This document shows, piece after piece, positions 55,990 through 64,000 of a DNA stretch of 64,000 bases (positions within the stretch are counted from its first letter, which is position 1; each line of letters opens with the position of its first letter). Both the position numbers and the translations under genes were made by a program. Where the stretch lies: contig NC_133650.1 in the NCBI RefSeq assembly GCF_009905375.1, forward strand, positions 169,960,518 through 170,024,517. Direction: 5' to 3'. Source of the stretch: Apium graveolens (Eukaryota > Streptophyta > Magnoliopsida > Apiales > Apiaceae). Under the pieces are notes generated by a model. The model ran no database searches and was not told the origin of the DNA. It saw only the letters and a program-made list of their open reading frames with translations.

Positions 55990-57520
55990 TTTATTACCCG
56001 ATGGAGGATGGATAATTTAATTTGACGGGGATCTTGGGCTTTATCAATAAAGGGGAGCGGCGGTTGGAAAAGCAACAGGGCGAAACAATTTTTTTTGGCA
56101 CATTTACAAATATCTTATACGGCTGTGCAACAGCATACAATCCGGAGTCTAGGTTGTGCAACACAGAGCACGACCGCCGGGCCAATATCGGAGAAAAAAA
56201 AAGTGCAGCGAGACTTTTAATCTTCTTATATTGGTTAGCTGGCAGAGGTACAAGCAATCTTTCCAGAATCGCGCGTGAAGTACATTCTTAAAAAAGAAAG
56301 AAAGATAAACATGAAGCGGACCCGCGTCAATTGAAGGGCTCAACATGCACGAGGATATAAAAAGTTAAAGGAAGTAAATGGAACAAGGACAAGAAGCGGT
56401 GATTGAAGCAACCAAAGGAAAAAAAACATTTAAAAAAAGGACCGCGAAGTTGGCAGCGTCCGAAAAAAAAAGAAAAACGGGGCAGCATTCGACTTACAAA
56501 AAAAATTACTGACATACAACCTGGAAGTTGCAGCATGCTCAAATAGAGATGAGTCACACTAATTTTATTTAATTTTCATAAATTAAATTATGTGATGCAT
56601 ATATAAATTTTATTTTTAAATATATATTATCTGGAAATTCGTGCGAGTAATATATTAATGTGCTTGTAAAATTATTATGTTGAATGATGCATATATTTTG
56701 ATTAAATATCGTGCGAGATATTTTATTTTTAAATAATTGTGAATTTTTAGAAGATCGTACAAGCTGCATTTTTTAAAAATAAAATGATTATGCTAGTAGC
56801 ATAATTTTTATGAAATTGTTTTACAAAAACATTATTTAGAGAAAAACTAAATATCGCGACATTTATAAAATGACATATTTATTATTGCGTTTGTATTGCG
56901 TTCAAAATTTTTTTTATATAACGTCTTGATAATACGTATATGTCCAAAAATATTTCAAACTTGCGAACTGAAATTGTTAAGTAGGGTAGCCTCGACAAAC
57001 TGTAAGTCTTCCAATGCTACACACTTAAATAAAGAAGTCGGTGACCCTCTGAATTATACAAGGCCCTACTCCCTTTGGAGAACAAGTGTAAAATTTACAT
57101 TATTCAAAGGTTAAAGGTCCTACTCTCGAAACGGGAGTTTAGGATACTTTAATTTATTAAAGGCTTCACCAACCAAATTAGGGGCTCGAACGAAGATACA
57201 TCCTTATGAGGAGTCAACGACACTTGAACAACGTGTACGCCAATTCGGGCTATATACAAAATGCCAAGGTCCTAACTTGACAATAAAGACTGCAATGGAT
57301 TTTAAAAAGATATTACTTATACTCGCACTTTTGAAACCTTGGCAAAAAATATATCCTATATTGGTTCTCGCATTATGTCATACTCTCACCCGCATACGGA
57401 TTATGAGCACTGTAGTGCTCCATATGATTTACTGATATATTATTTTCAGTTTTTCCCAGTGACTCAGGAAATTTGGAAGCTCGAAGAATTTTAGTTCTCC
57501 ACTGCAGCAAGCTACATTGA
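55990..57520 (+). other. Interior of element H
   Basis: Noncoding. The longest open frames (about 89 codons at 56022-56291) show no conserved motif. An A-rich part (56390-56510) and a very AT-rich part (56560-56900) follow. RNA signals for packaging presumably lie here. Confidence 0.7.
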
Positions 57521-57536
57521 AGAACTGGGGGCTAGT
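57521..57536 (+). other. Polypurine tract of element H
   Basis: AGAACTGGGGGCTAGT before the 3' LTR. Confidence 0.65.
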
Positions 57537-58031
57537 TGTTATGCCACATTTTGGCATATCCTAATTATCTCCAAATTTTCTAATATTATTAATTATTAAT
57601 TCCGATTAATAATTATAACTTAATGCGCAAGTTTTATCCTCTCTCTGAAATGAGGAAAAAATCAATCAGAACGAATAAATTACGAAAAATATCTCGAAAC
57701 GAGATCTTTCAAATCAAAAAGATATCACAACTTCAAGATTAAATCAAATAAAATCAGTAATCAAGCAAATTAACGAAACTTATCCCTAAAGTCTCTCAGG
57801 GATAGCCCCGAATTTCACATAACTGCGTAGGCTTGATCCAATATAAATTGGTACGCAGGCATCTTGGCAAAAGGATCTGATACACCGAGACAAATCGAGA
57901 CACCTCCCAAGTCCAGCCACCCTATTTTTTATAAACCCTAATCCCCGAAAAATAGCCACATTAATACGAATTACGCTCTACTATTTCAGTAACCTCCGAT
58001 TTCGTGTTGTTACGAAATTCCTCCAATAACA
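57537..58031 (+). repeat. 3' LTR of element H
   Basis: Collinear with 55475-55968, ending CTCCAATAACA. About 18 differences including one small gap. Confidence 0.92.
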
Positions 58032-58036
58032 TGTAT
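58032..58036. repeat. Target site duplication of element H, right copy
   Basis: TGTAT, identical to 55470-55474. Confidence 0.9.
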
Positions 58037-58548
58037 GATAAAAAACACATGTGACGTTATGATGTATTGGTATGAGGTTGTATAAGTGAATGAAATATCT
58101 CGAGTTCAATTCCCACAAAGCACATCTTTTATATAAAAATTTAAAACAGGGGTAGTTTAATCTTTTCAATGAGACTTTTTAATCTCACTAATTATCCCCT
58201 TGTTCTCCTATTATATATAGAAGAGATTACTTTAAAATTTTGAGTTGCAAGGAGACTGCACTTGTGTTTTTTAGAATCTTTAAGCAAGGTGTATACTCTA
58301 TTCCATTATTCGGTTATTCATAATTATTACTTTTTTATACTCCCTATGTTTCAAATCAGTCGGTTGAATATTTTGTGGTTAAATTGACGATATTCTGAAT
58401 GTCTGAAATGGAGCAAGTGCTATAAGCTATGAAAAAGTTTAGGTATAAGTGAATTTGTGCCCCCCCTTCTTGACAAACATACATGACCTTCAGGATGCAA
58501 TATAAGGGCAAATCCAACAGTGATCCAAAAATCCAAATTTGGGACAGA
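58037..58548. other. Noncoding flank between H and G
   Basis: About 0.5 kb. It contains GAGTTCAATTCCC (58098-58110), which resembles an RNA polymerase III B box, and CTCCTATTATATATAGAAGAG near 58206, which resembles a sequence seen next to Helitron ends. Neither is enough to call an element. No gene seen. Confidence 0.4.
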
Positions 58549-59154
58549 TGTAAGGCATATGCCATAGCCTATTTGTATATTCGAGGATTTAACTCAACTC
58601 AAATAAGAATGTAATAAGTAAATAGTGGATCTACCGTCAAAGAGATCTCACAAAGTAACATCTGTCAAAGGATTCAGAAACAAGGTTCATCTACAGACTT
58701 GAGGAATTACTTCACTGGAAGAAGTTCAAGAAATTGATCAAGCCTCAGTGATACAAATCAAGATTGTGGATTTAATCAAGTGACAGAGATCTCGTCAGGG
58801 TATCAGAGAATTACAAGGATTTAATCTGAAGAAAATCAAAGTGTCAAAGTCAAGACATGAAGAAACGTCACAGAAGTTAGTCACTCATGAACCAGACAGT
58901 ACATCGAGTGTCAACATTGAAGTGGTGGAATTGATTCATAATTCTTAGTGATTTTCAGAAGATTTTCAGAAGAGTGGTTGCTGCTCAAGATTAGTATTAA
59001 TTCTCTATTAATTAATTAAGTCATATAATTTAATTAAGAAAATAAATTATATCTGCAAAGATTAATTTATTGATTAATTGAATTAATTGATTAATTAATT
59101 ATGAATTAATATTAAGAATTTTCAGAACTTTAATTGGATTAAAATCAGTTTTAA

Positions 59155-59410
59155 TTCAGCAAGACAATTGAAATTGAACTAGCATGACAATCTGGATTGT
59201 CATACCGATTGTCATGCCAAGTCATTTCAATTGTCTCACCGAAAGTTCTACTGGAAGGAGATAATCTTGCTAGTTCAGTTTGATAGTCTTGCTAGTTCAA
59301 CAGATAGTCTTGCCGAAAGTCATACTAGCTTAAACTGATTGTCATACCGAAAGTTCTACTGGTTCAGCAGATTGTCTTGCTAGTTCAACCGATTGTCATT
59401 CCAGTTCAAG
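59155..59410 (+). repeat. Expanded hairpin-repeat cluster in the G LTR
   Basis: Contains GACAATCTGGATTGTCATACC and many copies of [GA]GATTGTC or AGTCTTGC joined by CTAGTTCA-like linkers. It corresponds to the two-unit region in the E LTR but is roughly twice as large. Confidence 0.75.
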
Positions 59411-59428
59411 TGATTCTGTTGATTGAAT

Positions 59429-59435
59429 TATAAAG
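59429..59435 (+). promoter_or_regulatory. Candidate TATA box in the G LTR
   Basis: TATAAAG just after the repeat cluster, with purine-rich sequence downstream. Position is similar to that of the TATA candidate in the C LTR. Confidence 0.4.
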
Positions 59436-59897
59436 ACAGAAGCAGCAGCAGACATTCAAGACAATATACAAAACACACTTATTCAAAAACAAAAAGAAAA
59501 GAAGCAGAAGCAATATTTCATCTTTTCATCTGCATATTTCAAGATCACAATTTCTAGTTTTAAAGTTAAATCCAAACAACTAGAAATCATTATCTTGTTC
59601 TTGTGTAACTATCTAGCGGATCAAAATCCCTAGAACTTAATCTCAAATTGCGTTTAGCATTTGAATCTTTTTATTGCAAAAATAGAAAAAGTTCATGTCG
59701 AATTTATTCTAGATTTGTGATAATTAATTTGAGATTAATCCCTTGTAATCGATACCATTGTTGTAACACCTTTCAAGTTTAATAATATTTTTATTTAACT
59801 TGAATTTTGTTTCAATTTTTTATTCCGCATTAAATTCGATTATTCGGTATTGTTTGTATTCAACCCCCCTTCTACAAACACATTAGGACCTAACAAT

Positions 59898-59909
59898 TGG
59901 TATCAGAGC
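59898..59909 (+). other. Primer binding site of element G (tRNA-iMet)
   Basis: TGGTATCAGAGC two bases after the LTR. Confidence 0.92.
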
Positions 59910-59991
59910 CTTCTGATTAACGAACAAATCAAGATCCTAGACTTTTGTGATTTTTCAACTCCTTGAATTTTTATTTATTCAAAAATTCATA

Positions 59992-62250
59992 ATGACTTCA
60001 CAAAAAGTTGGAACCGTTAAAATTCCACAATTTGATAAAGAAAATTATATCATGTGAAAGAAGAAGATGCTCTTGTTTTTACAAGTTGCAAATCCCAAAT
60101 ATCTGAACTTGTTAAAGAAGGGTCCAAAAACTCCGATGGTTATTGAACCAGAGGTGATAGTAGATGATGTTGTGATTACCAAAGCTAGAACCTATCCAAA
60201 AGAGCCTGAGGATTTTTCTCCTGCTGAAAAAGAAGAAGCCTCCTTGGATGCCAGCCTTCAGTTAATTTTAGTTGATTCCCTCGATCCCTTGATGAACAGA
60301 CATGTGATGAACTGTAAAAATTCCAAACACGTCTGGGAAACTATTGAGGTGATTAATGAAGGTACATAGGAAGTTAGGGAGAACAAGTTGGAGATCCTAA
60401 CCTCTGAGTATGAACATTTTAAATCCAATCCAGGAGAAGGAATTACTGAAGTGTTTGAGAGGTACAATGCATTGATCAACAACCTGAACATAAATGGAAA
60501 ATATTATTCAATCAGGGAGGTCAACAAAAAGTTCCTTTTAACACTGCCAACTCATCTTGAACATAGAATCACTGCCATAAGAGAAGCTAGAGATCTAAGT
60601 GAGATTTCTTTGGATAGACTCTATGGTGTGTTAAAAACCTATGAGTTGGAGCAGATTCAGCAGAAGGAAGTCTACGGGAAAGATATAATGGTCAGCACAT
60701 CTACTGCTCTTGTAGCTGAAGGTCAACAACAACAACAATCTCAACAGTCGTAGAGAATGGTACAGTTTTCCAAGGCTGAGGAAAATGTGTTAGTAGCAGA
60801 ATATGATCCTCCTACTACAAATCAATCCAGTGATGATTTTTATTCCTTGGAAGAGCTGGAGCAATTGGAAGATGAGTCAATGGCCCAGATTGTCAAGAGA
60901 TTCTCCAATGTCTGATTCAAGAGAAATCCCAAGTTCAAGTACACGTCCAACTATAACAGATTCCAGGCAGGTGGATCTTCATCCTCTAACACCAGTAGTG
61001 GTGGATACAAAATAGGGATGGTTGATCGGAGCACCATTAGATGTTATAACTGTAATGAGTTGGGACACTTTGCCACAGAATGCAGGAAGCCAAAGCAAGT
61101 AAGGAAGAACTCTTATGATTCAAATCAGAAGAGTAACTCTGAAAGGGCTTACCTGGCAAAGGGAAGAAGCTGGGATGATACTGATAGTGAAGATGAAGAA
61201 GATGAGAATCTTGTTCTTATGGCTATTGATGGAAAAGCTTCATCATCAAGAAAAAAGGTAAAATTTACTGATGCTGAATTAGTTTATCATCTAGGAGGTT
61301 CCTTAGATTGTGCTCGTCGTGATAATGAACTGTTAAGTTAGCAGATCAAAGACCTTGAGAAAGAGGTCAATGAATTAAGACTTGTGCATATTAATCAAGA
61401 CAAATTAAAAGAACAAGTATCTTTTCTAGAGAATAGAGTTAACTGTTATAGACAACTCGAAACTATTCTCAAAGACAAGATCACCGGTCTTGAGACTAAG
61501 GTTAGAGCCTACTTCAATTCTTGTTCGAAGGCTAAAGAGTTCTACAGTAAGCAAGCTGTTAATCAAACATTTGGAATCGGTTATGATTACAATGCTGCTA
61601 TCGGAGAATTACGCATAAACTCCCCTCCTCATGTCTGTGCTAAAGGTAGGGAAGTACCACATGTGCTTAAGGGTGTTGATGAACCCCTCTATAAAAGATC
61701 AATTGCTGAACCATTTGATATGACCTCCTCTATTATTCAAGAAGAAATGCGTGTTGAAGATCTTGCTAATGAGAAGGTTGTTTCCAAGTTAAATGTGTCA
61801 AAAATTCCAGTCAAAGTTGTGAAAGCAACTGAGACTAACTCAGACACACATGAGTTGGATAACAAAACTGCCATATCTACCATGCATAATTTGCTTGTTG
61901 TTAATCCCTCTCATAAAGCATGTGGTGTTGCTAATTGTATGTCTTGTGCTTTTAATTTGATGTATGCTTATTTTAATGGTAAGCATGTTTCTAATGATAA
62001 GACTACTCCTCGTCAGCGTGTGAATAATAGGAAGCATGATAGGTCTAAGACTGCTAGTCTTTCTAAGGCTAGAAAGGAGATATTTGTGCCTAAGCCTAAA
62101 CAGAAATTTGTTAAGGCTGTTTACAAGGTCAAATGTTCAGTCATTGAGAAAGTTGAGATCATTATAGTTAAGAATGTTGTTTTGCCTGACAAAGGTCAAT
62201 TCTACAAGTATGTCGGGCCCAACCAAGTTTGGGTTCCGAAGAAGGTCTAA
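59992..62250 (+). pseudogene. Gag of element G, with full C-terminal block
   Basis: One frame from ATG 59992 to TAA 62248-62250, broken only by TGA 60055, TAG 60367, TAG 60751, TGA 60913 and TAG 61339. At each of the first four, E has a sense codon (Trp, Glu, Asp, Arg). The CCHC knuckle [14 protein letters not shown] is intact. After it comes a block of about 330 codons absent from E: a coiled coil (61370-61540), a Cys-containing CGVANCMSCAFN segment (near 61920), a basic region and a VGPNQVWVPKK ending. This is typical of Sirevirus gag. Gag would form the particle. Confidence 0.85.
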
Positions 62251-62475
62251 TCCATTTGAAGTGCAGGGCAGTAAACAGGTGGAACCGGTAGTGTGGATTC
62301 TTGACAGTGGATCGTCAAGACATATGACCGGAGATAGAGCCCTGCTATCAAATGTGGTTGAGAAAGCTGGCCCACTGGTTACCTTTGGAGATAACAACAA
62401 AGGTTTATCTGAGGGATATGGCTGTTTGCAAGCTGGAAATGTTATCATTATAAATTTGTATATTGTGCTAGGTTA
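62251..62475 (+). pseudogene. Protease remnant of element G
   Basis: In another frame than gag, with [20 protein letters not shown] and VTFGDNNKG. It stops matching E near 62460, and the frame ends at 62503. Confidence 0.82.
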
Positions 62476-63287
62476 TTATCAGGAAGCAGTATCTAACATA
62501 TAGCACCAATGACGAGACTTGAGAATATTACGACATATCAGGCACCTGATGCACATTACACTTGGAATTGGACTCTAGTAAGATGTGTACAAGTGTACTC
62601 CTGGTTGGTGAGTCAAAAGAGGAAGTCAATGCACCACAGTTCATGGACTTTGCAGTTGCAGATCTATTGGACTATGCAATCTCTTCTTCACAATCTCACT
62701 TCAGGTTGGTATGAACTAGTGTACTACTCAAGCAATCGTCAAGAACATGGTATGACACTCTAACTGAAGTTACAGTTTAATATGAACTAGTAGAGTCGTC
62801 ATATTAATAACTCTCTTATTACTAGGCACAAATATATTGTTTTATATGTGTAGTGAGTTTTAGGAGAAAATCAAACTTTTTTCTACATTAGTGATTTCTT
62901 ATTTTATTAAAATCTTTTGAAATCACTAGTGTACATCATTCCTCTCAAAAGATTAAATGGATAATTTTCATTCATTGTAGATCTTAAGTACATTTTATCT
63001 CTCTATTGCCATATGTTCTGTGATACAGGTTCAGTCTCCAATGGCTTTCTTTCATTGATAGTCATGAGGTTGAAAACCCACAACATCTATCCCAGACTGT
63101 AAAGACAAAAACAAAAACAGAACCAACCAACACTCTTTTACCACTAAAATGGAGTATGAGTGAGTGTGAGGGAGATAGTGCCTTAGTGCACCACATAAGG
63201 AAGGTTCTATAGTCAACCCAGTAGCTCTGTCTCCTACAAAGATGAGTAGTATTTTAAACCGAGACAACTGCTAGCCCCCATACATCT
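62476..63287 (+). other. Deletion junction region of element G
   Basis: 0.8 kb of mostly unassigned sequence. A short piece at 62724-62780 reads LLKQSSRTWYDTL, matching the [12 protein letters not shown] of E reverse transcriptase. The rest (62800-63280) has no clear frame. It probably mixes pol scraps and the pol/env spacer. Confidence 0.5.
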
Positions 63288-64000
63288 TCTCAAAAAGATG
63301 TAATGGCTGAAAAGGCACAAAAACAGTTACTAGATTCATTCTCTCAACAGGGTGCGTCTATTGAAATTTGCCTGTCGGCCAGGGTATCCATTGTAGTGTC
63401 ACCACCTCAAACATAAACAATTCTTGATGCACAAGGAAAGGTCACACACACAAAGGATGAGTTGACGGAAATAAGAGTTTCGACCATTTTAAGGTCAGAT
63501 TCGATTGTTCAAGGTTTGTTAATGAACCAATTGCCTTTACAGGTGTTAGGAGAGGATACTGATCCAAAAGCCATATGTCAGTGGTCAGTGTCTACCTCCC
63601 CAGGCTTAAATCCCCTGGATGCATCTGCGGATAGTGGATCTGACATAGGCGCAGATCGGCAACTTGTTGACAATGATTCAGATATTACCTGATGAGTCAC
63701 AAGGAAATGTCTTCACAGACATTAGAAGGGAACTTTGATCTTTATGCTAAATTCATTGGATCATTGTTTACCTTCCCAGAATTCAAATCTGAAACCCTAA
63801 AAGGGAAACTAACAACTTGTAGATTATGACTCAGATTCATATGATGAGTTTAACAAGGATGGGGATTTGCGAACTCCCATTGCACCACCTGTGACCTCCT
63901 TAAGGATGGCTAAGGTGATTTTCCTTGCAGGTACAGCTGAATGTTGGAGCTATGAGAGGAATGATACACTTGTGAGAATGAGTGTAAACACGAGTGGAGA
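63288..64000 (+). pseudogene. Env-like ORF remnant of element G
   Basis: A frame with LLDSFSQQGASIEI matches LLEAFSQQDASIEI of the E ORF, and near 63870 TPIAPPVTSL matches IPIAPPLTSL. The same frame carries both. TAA at 63414-63416 lies at nearly the same place as the TAG that splits the E ORF; TGA at 63690 and further stops follow. It continues past the window edge. Confidence 0.7.

Larger units (their letters stand above)
55475..58031 (+). mobile_element. Element H: complete non-autonomous LTR retrotransposon (2557 bp)
   Basis: Two LTRs (494 and 495 bp), primer-site candidate, polypurine tract and perfect TGTAT duplication. The 1568-bp interior has no gag or pol. The LTRs differ at about 18 positions (roughly 96% identical), so it is older than B and E. 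It must have been mobilised by proteins of another element. Internal length is between typical TRIM and LARD classes. Confidence 0.92.
58549..59895 (+). repeat. 5' LTR of element G (1347 bp)
   Basis: Starts TGTAAGGCATATGCC and ends GGACCTAACA. It aligns with the E LTR throughout. It carries an expanded cluster of GATTGTCATACC / CTTGCTAGTTCA repeats at 59155-59410. Confidence 0.92.
58549..64000 (+). mobile_element. Element G: decayed Sirevirus-like Copia related to E, right end outside window
   Basis: 5' LTR, iMet primer site, gag with stops, short protease remnant, tiny RT remnant and then env-like sequence. LTR, gag and protease match E closely. Most of pol is deleted between 62470 and 63290. 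It has at least five in-frame stops in gag and is certainly dead. Confidence 0.9.

Noticed and set aside
56022..56291. 89-codon ORF inside element H
   Set aside because: No conserved motif or homologue recognised. Length is expected by chance in 1.5 kb, and an overlapping antisense ORF is equally long.
58098..58110. Possible tRNA-derived SINE (B-box-like GAGTTCAATTCCC)
   Set aside because: No convincing A box at the right distance, no A or T tail and no target duplication found.
58338..58365. Stowaway/mariner-like terminal sequence (ACTCCCTATGTTTCAAA)
   Set aside because: No matching inverted end and no TA duplication within the next several hundred bases.

Overview
The window is flowering-plant nuclear repeat DNA, most likely from a eudicot, and I see no intact host gene. 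The evidence is Sirevirus-type Copia elements with an extra 3' ORF, a chromodomain Gypsy element with 4-kb LTRs, a Tat-type Gypsy element with a second RNase H, a CACTA DNA transposon carrying intron-split gene pieces, and AT-rich filler. The species cannot be named from this. I use letters for the elements.

Layout. Positions 1-53486 are one nest. Element D (Tat-type Gypsy, minus strand, 44120-53486 visible) is interrupted inside its second RNase H by element C (Copia, plus strand, 35900-44119 visible). C is interrupted in pol by element A (chromodomain Gypsy, minus, 11566-35899). A is interrupted twice: by element B (same family as A, plus strand, complete at 16995-31127 with duplication GCCAA) and, in its 3' LTR, by element E (Copia, minus, 1-11565, running off the left edge). 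Separately, the 5' LTR of D holds CACTA element F (48853-53358). LTR divergence agrees with this order: B differs only at one base and three slippage tracts; E differs at 2 of 701 bases; A differs at about a dozen of 474.

To the right, 53487-58548 is AT-rich noncoding DNA with a Helitron-like hairpin and a complete 2.56-kb non-coding LTR element H (55475-58031, duplication TGTAT). From 58549 to the end is element G, a decayed Copia relative of E on the plus strand.

Coding content. B has an open 1569-residue gag-pol with all catalytic motifs and an extra acidic/coiled-coil ORF upstream of gag. E has an open gag-pol of about 1505 residues but lacks a gag C-terminal block that its relative G still has. 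E also has a 1.1-kb-codon env-like frame broken only by two in-frame stops. C and D are broken by stops and frameshifts. F carries minus-strand exons from a plant gene, one with a motif typical of the TRM/DUF4378 family. The most unusual observations are the micro-ORF conserved in the LTRs of A and B, the upstream ORF of B, the stop-separated env-like frame with a stop at a similar place in G, family-specific hairpin repeats, the out-of-order domains of A, and gene capture by F.
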